Counted from the stretch's first letter, positions 8,490 through 16,590 are shown. The stretch: DNA of 27,380 bases from JBBPYR01 sp038199755 (GCA_038199755.1 JBBPYR010000189.1:1-27380), one strand, 5' to 3'. Made by a program: numbers and translations. The notes: generated from the letters alone by a model not told the origin.

Positions 8490-9616
8490 AGCGTGCGCCC
8501 ATTCGTGATATTCTCTGGCTGTTCTTCAATACGCGGCTATTGCTGCTACTCGTCACATACGTGAGCTATATCTTGCTCACCGCGCATCAATACTCTACGA
8601 ATGGCGTTGATGTTGCTGCCTTTTTTAGCTCTTGGAATCGTTGGGATGCCGCGAATTATGTCCGTATCGCCGAATTTGGCTATCAGACACGCTTTGACGT
8701 TGCCTTCTTTCCACTTTATCCCTTACTGATCGCCCTGATCTCTTTTCCCTTTGGCCATTGGGCCTATCTGCCTGTTGGCACGTTAATCAGCAATCTCGCG
8801 CTGCTAGGTGCGTTGTTTGTGATGTATCAGTTGGCAGTGGATAGTGAAGGGGAAGAGGTCGCCAGCCGCACATTACTCTACCTATGCATCTTTCCTACGG
8901 CACTCTTTTTCTTTGCAGCCTACAATGAGTCGCTCTTTCTGTTTCTAACCTCTGCATCATTTCTCGCCATGCGTCGTCAGCGTTGGTGGCTGGCAGGTCT
9001 GCTGGGCTTCTTCGCCGCACTCACACGGTCAGCAGGAGTACTACTCGTACTCCCCTATCTCTATGAGCTATGGATTTCACAGAGTGGTCGCCGCGATATG
9101 CTACTGAAGCTGCTCCCAATTGTACTCATTCCATTGGGCACGTTGCTGTATTGCCTGTATTGCTGGCAAATCCGTGGTGACCCGCTGGCCTTTGCTAACT
9201 TACAATATCACTGGGGAAGGCAGTTCACGTGGCCGTGGCAGGCCATCATACAGGGCTTTGTCGAAATCTTCTGGATCCAGCCCTTTGGCTCTTTTTATGA
9301 GGTGCATAGCGTGCTCGACCTTAGCGCGACCCTGGCCTTTATCGTGCTGACAATTGTCGGATGGCGCAAGCTACGCACCAGCTATAATCTTTGGATGGTG
9401 CTGCTGGTCGTCTATACCTTATTCAGTTCAACTATCACCAAAGATGATCCGCTCCTATCCAACCAACGCTTCATCCTGGAGATGTTTCCGGCCTTCATCA
9501 CGCTGGCAAGCCTGAGCATACGACATCCACGCCTGCACCAGGCTCTCATCATGCTCTTTCCCGCGTTACTCGCAACCTTGAGTATCTTGTTCATTACCAA
9601 CCACTGGATGGTCTAA
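8486..9616 (+). CDS. PIG-V-like mannosyltransferase (GT76-like)
   Basis: This 376-aa integral membrane protein has about 8-10 hydrophobic segments. The motifs fit bacterial PIG-V homologues: SSWNRWDAANYVRIAEFGY (48-66) with the conserved Arg-Trp-Asp, then VAFFPLYPLLIAL (72-84), FPTALFFFAAYNESLF (about 135-150) and GFFAALTRSAGVLLVLPYLYE. Eukaryotic PIG-V adds the second mannose to GPI; bacterial relatives are presumed to use polyprenyl-phosphate mannose as donor, which is an inference here. The ATG overlaps the preceding stop as ATGA. The gene ends 6 bases before the stop of a convergent GT87-like gene, with no terminator visible between them. Confidence 0.8.
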   Translation: MKRAPIRDILWLFFNTRLLLLLVTYVSYILLTAHQYSTNGVDVAAFFSSWNRWDAANYVRIAEFGYQTRFDVAFFPLYPLLIALISFPFGHWAYLPVGTLISNLALLGALFVMYQLAVDSEGEEVASRTLLYLCIFPTALFFFAAYNESLFLFLTSASFLAMRRQRWWLAGLLGFFAALTRSAGVLLVLPYLYELWISQSGRRDMLLKLLPIVLIPLGTLLYCLYCWQIRGDPLAFANLQYHWGRQFTWPWQAIIQGFVEIFWIQPFGSFYEVHSVLDLSATLAFIVLTIVGWRKLRTSYNLWMVLLVVYTLFSSTITKDDPLLSNQRFILEMFPAFITLASLSIRHPRLHQALIMLFPALLATLSILFITNHWMV

Positions 9617-9622
9617 CATATA

Positions 9623-11092
9623 TCAGGATTTCAGGACTGAGTGTTGTGGCCCACTTTGTGGTACACTTTTGACACGCGCATAATAGATCAGTAACGAGAC
9701 AATGAAAATGAGGAGCACCAGGTTACGCACAGCCACAGTCGGATAAAACAAGTAGACGGCTGGGGCCGATGTCAGCGAATGAGACAAGGTATAGAGAAAC
9801 GGATAAATCATCGTGGTCAACAAACTCAGCATGCCCCACGAGACCAACCAGCGATAATTGGCCCGACCCACATACGCCACCAGAGGCGCAACCCAAATCA
9901 TATATTGCGGGCTAAACACTTTCCCTGTCATCATCACAATCAAGAGTGTCAGGAGCGTTGAGAGGGCGACATCGATTTTGCGTCGCCATTGCAACCAGTA
10001 GGTAAAGCCTAATCCCAGCAGCAATAATAGTGTCATTACAGGTGAGACAGCGGAAGCCAGTGGGCTTAAAACATTCAGCGAACCATACGTAAACACGGGC
10101 TGTAACGGAACACCGACAAGATGAGCAAGCCACAATACCGATGCCGCCGCGGACTCAATCTGAAAAGGGCGATTCTCAAAATAGCTGAGTGGCCCAATCG
10201 TACCCTCGACGCTTAGCAAGAACGATGCCCCAAAGGTCACAATACACACGCCGACAAACACGCCCAGCGGTGCCAACCTGCGCCAGGAGAGCCATTTTTC
10301 ACGCGAAGTCATCTGCTGCGCCAGCAGGAACGGCAACAGCAAAGGCAAAGGGTAGAATTTTATCACTGTTGCCAGGGCAAGCCAGAAGAACGCCCAGTTC
10401 CAGCGCGATCTCATGGCATACAAGACTGCGATGAGCGTCAACGCCGAAGGAACGAGATCGAAGCGGCCCGCGGCAGTTCCCCATCCACCAACACCGATAT
10501 AGAACGCGAAGGCAATCGCAGCACTACGCGAACGATAGCGCAACAACATAACATAGATGCCCACCGCGACGAGAGCCATCAAAAACGCGAATCCTACCTG
10601 ATACCAGTAGGTAGGAGCGAGCAGTGCCAGCGTAAACGGCACAACTGTAAGCAACGGATATTCATGAGGTAATGCATGAAAAGGGAGCGTCGAGTCCTGG
10701 CCAGCCACAAAATTCACCACGAATTGCGGAACCTCATGACTCTGCATAAATTGCACAACATCCTGTGTTGTCACATAAGCATTAGTCGGATGTGTGATAA
10801 AAGCACACTGCGACACCGGAAAGCGATCAAGTGCCTTCGTGCCCTGCCAGAAATCAACCGCATAACATTCATAGCGCGCTGCGTCTGTAAAAGTACGGAA
10901 TATTTGCCAGGAAACACCATACACAAGTAAACATACCATCAACACCATGATACATACATCTACTATATAAAGCCAGAGACGCCTTTTGCCAGCCCCCTCT
11001 TTCAAAGGAGCAGAATGGGACGTTCGAGCATCAATATCCATTTTCATTACTTTGCCAATCCATATTACAATAGGGATGCTCCTTGTGGGCAT
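9623..11092 (-). CDS. GT87-like (DUF2029) polyprenyl-phosphate-mannose-dependent mannosyltransferase
   Basis: This polytopic membrane protein (489 aa from ATG 11092) has about 10-11 hydrophobic segments. Features typical of the GT87/DUF2029 family are ECYAVDFWQGTKAL in the first outer loop, a GRFDLVPSALTLIAVL segment, ATVIKFYPLPLLLPFLLA, and FSPQYMIWVAPLVAY near the C-terminus. Such enzymes move mannose from polyprenyl-phosphate-mannose to lipoglycans or proteins. The start is uncertain. ATG 11092 has AGGG 7 bases upstream, but its first residues (MPTRSIPIV) come from a GGGATGC-type palindromic repeat. ATG 11047 (MKMDIDARTS) would give 474 aa without that repeat but lacks a clear ribosome site. 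It is convergent with the PIG-V-like gene and has its own strong promoter. Confidence 0.8.
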   Translation of the reverse strand: MPTRSIPIVIWIGKVMKMDIDARTSHSAPLKEGAGKRRLWLYIVDVCIMVLMVCLLVYGVSWQIFRTFTDAARYECYAVDFWQGTKALDRFPVSQCAFITHPTNAYVTTQDVVQFMQSHEVPQFVVNFVAGQDSTLPFHALPHEYPLLTVVPFTLALLAPTYWYQVGFAFLMALVAVGIYVMLLRYRSRSAAIAFAFYIGVGGWGTAAGRFDLVPSALTLIAVLYAMRSRWNWAFFWLALATVIKFYPLPLLLPFLLAQQMTSREKWLSWRRLAPLGVFVGVCIVTFGASFLLSVEGTIGPLSYFENRPFQIESAAASVLWLAHLVGVPLQPVFTYGSLNVLSPLASAVSPVMTLLLLLGLGFTYWLQWRRKIDVALSTLLTLLIVMMTGKVFSPQYMIWVAPLVAYVGRANYRWLVSWGMLSLLTTMIYPFLYTLSHSLTSAPAVYLFYPTVAVRNLVLLIFIVSLLIYYARVKSVPQSGPQHSVLKS

Positions 11093-11135
11093 CCTGTAGC
11101 CCTAATTATCATCCACCAGCCCCTTGTATGGGCAT
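11071..11135. repeat. REP-like palindromic repeat pair
   Basis: AGGGATGCTCCTTGTGGGCATCCT (11072-11095) is an imperfect palindrome and matches the arms at 12018-12144 in about 19 of 22 bases. A second, more diverged unit (AGCCCCTTGTATGGGCATCT) follows at about 11118-11137. Two adjacent units resemble a REP/BIME-type extragenic repeat. Confidence 0.6.
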
Positions 11136-11153
11136 CTCCTGCAAACCAGCTAC

Positions 11154-11182
11154 AGTATAGGAAGCATTATTAAATGTGTCAA
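11154..11182 (-). promoter_or_regulatory. Promoter of the GT87-like gene
   Basis: On the minus strand TTGACA (11182-11177) and TATACT (11159-11154) are 17 bases apart, a near-consensus housekeeping promoter. Transcripts would begin near 11147 and carry the palindromic repeats in the leader. Confidence 0.8.
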
Positions 11183-11237
11183 TATATATACGATGCGATG
11201 GTACTCCCCTGTCACATAGTACAACAGTGGCTCAGTA

Positions 11238-11267
11238 TTGGAGAGCAACGTTTTTTTATGTTATGAT
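11238..11267 (+). promoter_or_regulatory. Possible promoter of the DedA gene
   Basis: TATGAT (11262-11267) is a good -10; TTGGAG (11238-11243), 18 bases upstream, is a weak -35. A consensus ribosome site (AAGGAGGGG) at 11281 then serves only the tiny frame ATG CCC ACC TAA (11296-11307), before the true DedA start. Confidence 0.35.
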
Positions 11268-11324
11268 TGTACTATCAAAAAAGGAGGGGAAAGTGATGCC
11301 CACCTAAACTATAGGAGCACAGCT

Positions 11325-12023
11325 ATGCACTGGTTACTCATGTTCTACACAAGTCGCATACCCACATTGCTGAAGCTGAGCCAGCCTCTAGCAGCACTCA
11401 TCTCACTACAATTTTTACAAAACGCCTTACATACCGTCGGCTATCCCGCGGTAACATTGTTTGTCTTGATTGAAAGCTCTGGCATTCCTTTCCCTGGTGA
11501 AACCATGCTCTTGCTCGCCTCTTTTTATGCCGCCATTGACCACCAGCTCAACATCGCCCTAATTATCGCCTGTGCCGCATTGGGAGCCATCGTTGGTGAT
11601 AATATCGGCTTTTACGTGGGACGCACCGGAGGCAAGGCTTTCATCGAACGCTATGGCCGCTACCTCTTTTTGAAGCCGCAACATCTGGAACGTGCCGAGA
11701 AGTTCTTCGCGAAATATGGCGATAAAACAGTCTTCTTTGGCCGTTTCGTCGCGATTCTCAGAGCGTGGGCCGCCTTCCTCGCGGGTGTCAATCAGATGAA
11801 GTGGCGCACCTTCCTCATCTATAATGCCGCTGGTGGCATTCTCTGGGCCACGATCTTCGGTCTGCTCGGCTACTACGCGGGTCGCGTCTTCCACGATAAC
11901 TTTGCCGCCGTCGAACATCTCGCCAGCACCATCAGCTGGATTGCCGCCGCCATTATCGTTACCGTTGTCGTTCTCATTATTATTATCGTCTACCTGCGTC
12001 GGCACCGCACAAAACTTCAGTAG
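11325..12023 (+). CDS. DedA family membrane protein
   Basis: This 232-aa polytopic membrane protein belongs to the DedA/SNARE-associated family, whose members include undecaprenyl-phosphate and phospholipid flippases needed for envelope homeostasis. The hallmark VLIESSGIPFPGETMLLLAS (47-66) is present with E50 and E59. It is followed by GAIVGDNIGFYVGRTGG (87-103) and FFGRFVAILRAWAAFLAGVNQM (137-158), which carries the conserved Arg residues and the amphipathic re-entrant region. A C-terminal membrane helix and a basic tail (LRRHRTKLQ) end the protein. AGGAG lies 8 bases before ATG 11325; an in-frame TTG at 11238 was rejected because it falls in the promoter. The stop TAG (12021-12023) is part of a palindromic repeat arm, so the repeat has probably set the C-terminus. 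Confidence 0.9.
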   Translation: MHWLLMFYTSRIPTLLKLSQPLAALISLQFLQNALHTVGYPAVTLFVLIESSGIPFPGETMLLLASFYAAIDHQLNIALIIACAALGAIVGDNIGFYVGRTGGKAFIERYGRYLFLKPQHLERAEKFFAKYGDKTVFFGRFVAILRAWAAFLAGVNQMKWRTFLIYNAAGGILWATIFGLLGYYAGRVFHDNFAAVEHLASTISWIAAAIIVTVVVLIIIIVYLRRHRTKLQ

Positions 12024-12144
12024 GGATGGCCCTCGTGGGCATCCAGCGAGCGAATAGCGAGATCGTCGTTGGTGGTCGGAATACGGATTTGCGAGCTCGT
12101 TAGATGCCACAAGGGACGGATGACCACGAGGGGCATCCCTACTG
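12018..12144. repeat. Inverted-repeat element (REP/BIME- or MITE-like)
   Basis: The left arm 12018-12044 (CAGTAGGGATGGCCCTCGTG...) and right arm 12118-12144 are inverted copies matching at 25 of 27 positions. Each arm is itself close to the palindrome GGGATGCCC-N5-GGGCATCCC. The 73-base core holds a weaker unit (GATGCCACAAGGGA) and no gene. The left end supplies the DedA stop codon; the right end abuts the promoter of the kinase-like gene. Confidence 0.75.
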
Positions 12145-12167
12145 AGTTGAAACAAACACCGCAGAAC

Positions 12168-12178
12168 TATGCTACAAT
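12168..12178 (+). promoter_or_regulatory. Possible extended -10 promoter of the kinase-FHA gene
   Basis: TATGCTACAAT places TG one base before the -10 hexamer TACAAT (12173-12178). TTGAAA at 12147 is 20 bases away, too far for a standard -35. Confidence 0.4.
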
Positions 12179-12230
12179 GGCAGCATTATGCAAGAGGCTC
12201 ATTTGTAGGAAAGTGAGGCGTAGACGAATT

Positions 12231-13748
12231 ATGGCAACTCTCAATGATGGTCAGCATTTTGAACGGTACCGTATCATACGCTTCTTAGGCAGTGGCATAA
12301 GTGGTGAGAGCTACGAAACAGAAGACACTATCCTACAGCGCAAAGTGACGCTCAAACTCATTCACCCATGGGGAAGATTAGCTGACACCGCCTTGCGTCA
12401 ATTTTTTCGTGAAATGCAAGGCATCAGCGGCATCACGCATCCATACATAGCCGCCACGCTTGATTACGGTGAGCTTGACGGCAAACTCTATGTAGCACGC
12501 CGCTTTGTCAGTGCTGGCTCCTTGCTCAATAGTGAGGGACGTAGCTGGTTTCAGCCACCGCTAGCCATGCCAGATGCCCTCACCTATATTTATCAACTCG
12601 CACAGGCACTCGCCCACACGCATAGCAACGGCTACGTACATGGCGCGCTAACACTCTCTAATATCCTGGTACTACGTGGCCCCAATCTGGACAAAGAACA
12701 CGAGTATGCACCATTCCTGATCGCGGACAGCGGCTTGTCCCATTTTGTACGTCGTTTCGGCCAAGCTCCCATGCCCCCCATAGCTCATTTCCCAATTACC
12801 GCCGCGCCAGAACAGTTCGGAGGTCGTGTCACAGCGGCCAGTGATCAATACGCATTAGCCGTCATAACGTATTTTTGGCTAGCTAGCCGTTTGCCATTTC
12901 TTGGCTCACCAGCAGAGGTTGAACAAATGAAACTTACCGAAAACATCGCACCCTTAACCACCCTTTATCCTCATGTACAAACACAACAAGAGAACATCCT
13001 TCGCCGTGCCCTCAGCGTCTACCCCGACGAACGCTTCCCATCCATTCTCGCGTTCGCGGATGCACTACAAGCCACGCTTCCCTCTTCTCCTGCTACGATG
13101 CAGCAGCAGTCAGCGCAAGCAGAAATAATAGCGCAAATCTCTCCCAATCCTAATCAGCTGCCTATGCCCGACATCCCAGACGTACCACAACCGCGACCTG
13201 GGCCCGAACAAGAACCGCAACCCCTACCTGAGCCAGGACCCGCCCCTGTGCCAGAGCCATCGCCAGAACCACAACCTGAACCAGAGATTTTACCGCAGCC
13301 CGAACCAGACATCCCCTCGCCCCTGCCTGATCCCCAGCGCGGACCAGTACCAGAGCCAAATCAACCGCAGGCCGAGAGCATAGCGGCCCCTAGCATCAAC
13401 ACCCCTTATCTGCTCATTACTGCCCTAGACACAAAAGAGGCGCGCACCTTTCTCTTGCTGCAAGCGGAGACAACATTGGGTCATGCTGGCTCCAGCGACA
13501 TCCTGCTCGACCATGACGACTCAACCTCACGGCATCACGCCTTAATACAACGCGAAGGTACAAACTACATACTCTACGATCAGCGTAGCACCAATGGCGT
13601 CATTGTCAACGGCCAAAAGCTCGCTCCCGAAACAGGATACATCCTTACAGACGGCGATACTATCGAAATAGGAGCCTATCAACTAACCTTCCACCCTACC
13701 GTAAGTGCCGCACCTGAGCATAGGCTACAAGCGATCTATCGCCAATAG
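12231..13748 (+). CDS. Serine/threonine kinase-like protein with C-terminal FHA domain (predicted pseudokinase)
   Basis: This 505-aa protein has three parts. Residues 11-283 are a Hanks-type kinase fold: a glycine-rich loop (LGSGISGES, 19-27), K42 in VTLKLI and a C-helix Glu near 61. The catalytic loop reads HGALTLSN (137-144) where active kinases have HRDLKPSN, so both the catalytic Asp and the loop Lys are gone (A139, T141). DSG (166-168) and APE (192-194) remain. Residues 311-382 are a Pro/Glu-rich linker. Residues 393-488 are an FHA phosphothreonine-binding domain with TTLGHAGSSDILL, SRHHA (433-437) and RSTNG (452-456). No membrane segment is seen, so it is probably cytoplasmic. I chose ATG 12231 because the kinase fold starts there and GTGAGG precedes it. 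It is probably a scaffold or phospho-sensor; residual activity is not excluded. Confidence 0.85.
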   Translation: MATLNDGQHFERYRIIRFLGSGISGESYETEDTILQRKVTLKLIHPWGRLADTALRQFFREMQGISGITHPYIAATLDYGELDGKLYVARRFVSAGSLLNSEGRSWFQPPLAMPDALTYIYQLAQALAHTHSNGYVHGALTLSNILVLRGPNLDKEHEYAPFLIADSGLSHFVRRFGQAPMPPIAHFPITAAPEQFGGRVTAASDQYALAVITYFWLASRLPFLGSPAEVEQMKLTENIAPLTTLYPHVQTQQENILRRALSVYPDERFPSILAFADALQATLPSSPATMQQQSAQAEIIAQISPNPNQLPMPDIPDVPQPRPGPEQEPQPLPEPGPAPVPEPSPEPQPEPEILPQPEPDIPSPLPDPQRGPVPEPNQPQAESIAAPSINTPYLLITALDTKEARTFLLLQAETTLGHAGSSDILLDHDDSTSRHHALIQREGTNYILYDQRSTNGVIVNGQKLAPETGYILTDGDTIEIGAYQLTFHPTVSAAPEHRLQAIYRQ

Positions 13749-13781
13749 ATTGCGGTTTGACCCATAAGGTCCTATTTCCCC

Positions 13782-13810
13782 TTGACAGGCGTATATATAT
13801 TTACTATACT
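13782..13810 (+). promoter_or_regulatory. Promoter of the efflux operon
   Basis: A perfect TTGACA (13782-13787) is 17 bases from TATACT (13805-13810). The -10 is inside the left arm of an inverted repeat. Confidence 0.85.
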
Positions 13811-13872
13811 AACACCAGTAACTAGACAGTATAGTAATCGCTTCTTGTACAGTACAGTATGATATAGTAGAG
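13802..13872. promoter_or_regulatory. Putative operator for the tandem-HTH TetR regulator
   Basis: TACTATACT (13802-13810) and AGTATAGTA (13828-13836) form a perfect 9-bp inverted repeat with 17 bases between. Related half-sites follow (GTACAGTAC, CAGTATGATATAGTA, to about 13868). The repeat covers the -10 and the start site, suiting autorepression by the gene that follows. Confidence 0.6.
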
Positions 13873-13890
13873 ATAGCAGGGGAAGATTGC

Positions 13891-14748
13891 ATGGCAGATA
13901 GACATCTCGAAAAAGTGAAGCAACGTGGTAAAGAACGTCTGCTTCAGGCAGCAACTCAGCTTGCGCAGCAGCAACCATTCGACGAGGTGACTATCGACGA
14001 AATTGTCAAAACAGCCGAGCTTTCTCGTCCTGCTTTCTATTACCATTTTGCTGGGGGAAAAGAAGAATTACGTCTGGAATTGGTGCGCCGTGGCGTGCTC
14101 AGCAATGTTCCCGTCACGGATACAAAACAGGCAGTGATCGAGGCCGCGTTACGCGTGTTCGCACGTTCGGGGGTGGCCGCTGCCACCTTAGAAGATATTG
14201 CGACAGAAGCTGGCGTTTCACGCGGTGCGCTCAACTGGCACTTTCATAGCAAAGATGAACTGCTCACAGCTATCATTGACCATCCGATAGCTCATACACC
14301 TTTGCGCCAAGCCATCGAAGCGGTTGATCACGACCTGCAAAACAACGTACCATTGACAGATGAAGCCATCTTGCGTCGCCTGGCTGGTGGCTTCTATGAT
14401 AGCTTTACCACACAAAGCGAAATGACACGCTTACCAATTCTGTTGTTACATAGCCATCCTGATGTTGCGCATCTGCTTGCCAACCGTATCGTGCGTAGCC
14501 GTAGAGGCATCGTCGAATACATTAAAAAGCGGCAAGAAGAAGGCGCGTTTTGTAAAAACATCGACGCGGCATTCTTTGTACAAACCTTCGCAGCGTCGTT
14601 TATCATGCGTGCTCTGGGCCAGGGTTTGACTGATCTCTTACCCTTCGGTCACGCCTCGCGAGAAGAAACGATTGATCAGCTTGTCTCACTTTTTCTTTAT
14701 GGTGTCGTCAAGCGATCCGAGGCAGACAATGAGGACAAACAAAGCTAG
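13891..14748 (+). CDS. TetR/AcrR-family regulator with two tandem HTH domains
   Basis: This 285-aa DNA-binding repressor is unusual in having two TetR_N domains in a row. The first is about 12-62, with VTIDEIVKTAELSRPAFYYHF as its helix-turn-helix. The second is about 79-127, with ATLEDIATEAGVSRGALNWHF. The remaining 155 residues are a helical ligand-binding and dimerisation domain like that of TtgR/AcrR (LPILLLHSHPDVAHLLANRI, FVQTFAASFIMRALGQGL). A normal TetR protein has one HTH and about 200 residues. The ATG at 13891 follows AGGGGAAG. It comes first in an operon with an MFS exporter and a HlyD-like adaptor, so it most likely represses that operon and responds to an exported drug. The inducer cannot be deduced. 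Confidence 0.9.
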   Translation: MADRHLEKVKQRGKERLLQAATQLAQQQPFDEVTIDEIVKTAELSRPAFYYHFAGGKEELRLELVRRGVLSNVPVTDTKQAVIEAALRVFARSGVAAATLEDIATEAGVSRGALNWHFHSKDELLTAIIDHPIAHTPLRQAIEAVDHDLQNNVPLTDEAILRRLAGGFYDSFTTQSEMTRLPILLLHSHPDVAHLLANRIVRSRRGIVEYIKKRQEEGAFCKNIDAAFFVQTFAASFIMRALGQGLTDLLPFGHASREETIDQLVSLFLYGVVKRSEADNEDKQS

Positions 14749-14856
14749 CTTTATACTCACTGTTTGACTCGCATACATAGAGTTGTTCTTTCTCTCTATT
14801 CTGCTACTTTTTCTCTCTAGCGAATTATTGTCGTAGTAATTAAGGAGTCATTCTTC

Positions 14857-16500
14857 ATGCAGGTCAATGCACAAGCTGTGCCACGCAGAAGAGGGCTGGA
14901 ATACAAATGGATAGTGGCATTCACCGTCGTGCTCGGCGTTTTTATGAGCATTCTCGACCAAACCATTGTCAATATCGCAATTCCACGTCTTCAAACTGCA
15001 TTTGGCGCAGACATTCATAGCGTGCAATGGGTGCTTACGGCCTACACTCTCACACAGGGTGTTGTAACTCCAACAGCGGGCTACTTTGCAGATAGGTTTG
15101 GGACCAAACGGTCCTACATGATCGGCTTAGCAGCCTTCACACTAGGCTCCGCGTTGTGCGGTTTAGCCTGGAACCTACCCACACTGATCTTTTTCCGCAT
15201 TCTGCAAGGTGCTGGTGGCGCGGCCCTTTTCCCGCTCTCCATTACCATGCTCTTCCGCGAGTTTCCGCCGCAGGAGCGCGGTCTGGCTTCGGGCTTCTTT
15301 GGTATTCCCGCGCTGCTCGCACCCGCACTTGGCCCGTCTCTCGGTGGCTATCTCGTTACCTACGCAGGCTGGCAAGCCATCTTCTATATTAACCTGCCTA
15401 TTGGTATTGCCGCGGTCATTCTCGTTGGTATCTTCATCAGAGAAACACCTCTGCAAAGGGGCAGAACATTCGATATAATAGGCTTTGTGCTGGCTGCGGC
15501 AGGTCTGGCGATGCTGCTCTACGGCTTTTCTGATGCTAGCACCGATGGCTGGGGGTCAGCCAAAGTGCAAAGCTTCCTCATAGGGGGCCTGTTGGTGCTC
15601 GTGATCTTCGTGATCACGGAACTCGTCATCGCTAACCGAGGTGGGCAACCGCTACTAGACCTGCGGCTCTTTAAAAATGCCATTTTTACGACGAGCATTA
15701 TCGCCAGCCTCTTCGTCATTTTTAGCCTGTTCGGTGGCGTTTTCCTCTTCCCGATCTACCTGCAAAGCCTTCGTGGACAGAGCGCGTTCGCAGCAGGCTT
15801 GATCTTGTTGCCGCAAGCACTGGCCTCAATGGTCTCAGTCATAATCGGTGGGCGCTTGGTGGACCGCATTGGTGTACGAGCTGTGATGATTCCCGGCTTG
15901 CTGATCCTCGCTTTCGCCACCTGGCAACTTACCTTTCTCACCGCCAATTCACCTTTCTTGTGGATTCAGGCAATGCTGATTATCCGTGGTCTTGGCCTTG
16001 GTCTTTGCGTCCAGCCATTGACTGTCGCGGGCCTCTCTGAGATATCGCCTAGAGACCTGGCCCAAGCATCATCGCTCAACACGGTGGCACGTGCTGTCTC
16101 CAGCTCTATGGGTATCGCGGTCCTAGCAACTTTCGTGCAAACACAATCACGGGTGCATTATGACTTCCTGGCAACGCAAGTCACCGCTAGCTCACCACTC
16201 GGACAACTCTTGCCACAATTGCAGGCACTCTTTGTCTCACGAGGTGCTAGCCTTCTCGATGCACAAAGTGCGGCCTTACAGGTGATAGATGGCTTACTAC
16301 GTAAGCAGGCCTACATTCTTGCTATACAGAACGCATTCACGTTCAGTCTGGTGGTCGCTTTCATGGCTATTATCGCGGTGTTATTCGTGCGTAAATCACG
16401 AACGGTAACTCACCCAACACGCACACCAGGTGAAACACCGCAACAAGCGGAAGCCGCTCAAGAAGAAGCTGATACGCTTCAATTTGCGCTCATTGAGTAA
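14857..16500 (+). CDS. DHA2-family MFS multidrug exporter (EmrB/QacA type, 14 TM)
   Basis: This 547-aa proton-driven exporter has 14 predicted membrane segments. Family motifs are clear: LDQTIVNIAIPRLQ (motif D1, about 33-46), GYFADRFGTKR (motif A, about 75-85), RILQGAGGA (motif B), and GIPALLAPALGPSLGGYL (motif C), the mark of drug/proton antiporters. A hydrophilic tail rich in Gln and Glu follows the last helix. TAAGGAG lies 9 bases before the ATG. It is 108 bases after the TetR gene and 90 before the HlyD-like adaptor, with no strong terminator in either gap, so the three are probably one operon. The likely substrates are lipophilic drugs or metabolites. Confidence 0.93.
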   Translation: MQVNAQAVPRRRGLEYKWIVAFTVVLGVFMSILDQTIVNIAIPRLQTAFGADIHSVQWVLTAYTLTQGVVTPTAGYFADRFGTKRSYMIGLAAFTLGSALCGLAWNLPTLIFFRILQGAGGAALFPLSITMLFREFPPQERGLASGFFGIPALLAPALGPSLGGYLVTYAGWQAIFYINLPIGIAAVILVGIFIRETPLQRGRTFDIIGFVLAAAGLAMLLYGFSDASTDGWGSAKVQSFLIGGLLVLVIFVITELVIANRGGQPLLDLRLFKNAIFTTSIIASLFVIFSLFGGVFLFPIYLQSLRGQSAFAAGLILLPQALASMVSVIIGGRLVDRIGVRAVMIPGLLILAFATWQLTFLTANSPFLWIQAMLIIRGLGLGLCVQPLTVAGLSEISPRDLAQASSLNTVARAVSSSMGIAVLATFVQTQSRVHYDFLATQVTASSPLGQLLPQLQALFVSRGASLLDAQSAALQVIDGLLRKQAYILAIQNAFTFSLVVAFMAIIAVLFVRKSRTVTHPTRTPGETPQQAEAAQEEADTLQFALIE

Positions 16501-16590
16501 TCTCGACGTGCCAAGCAGAGCTTGCTCTTCTCACAAACATACGCTTAGTTCTTATTCATAACGTAACACAAAACATAAGGAGATTTTTCC

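Noticed and set aside
11559..12155. 198-codon minus-strand frame rich in Asp, Asn and Gly
   Set aside because: It is antisense to the DedA gene and runs through the repeat element; composition reflects the opposite strand's hydrophobic codons.
12069..12230. 54-codon N-terminal extension of the kinase-FHA frame
   Set aside because: It starts inside the inverted-repeat element and crosses the likely promoter; the kinase fold begins at ATG 12231.
13162..13359. 65-codon minus-strand frame with repeated Val/Ala/Leu
   Set aside because: It is the mirror of the Pro/Glu-rich linker codons and has no start signals.
13188..13380. Possible tandem DNA repeat or CRISPR-like array
   Set aside because: It is a low-complexity Pro/Glu/Gln coding stretch with irregular units, not an array of equal repeats and spacers.
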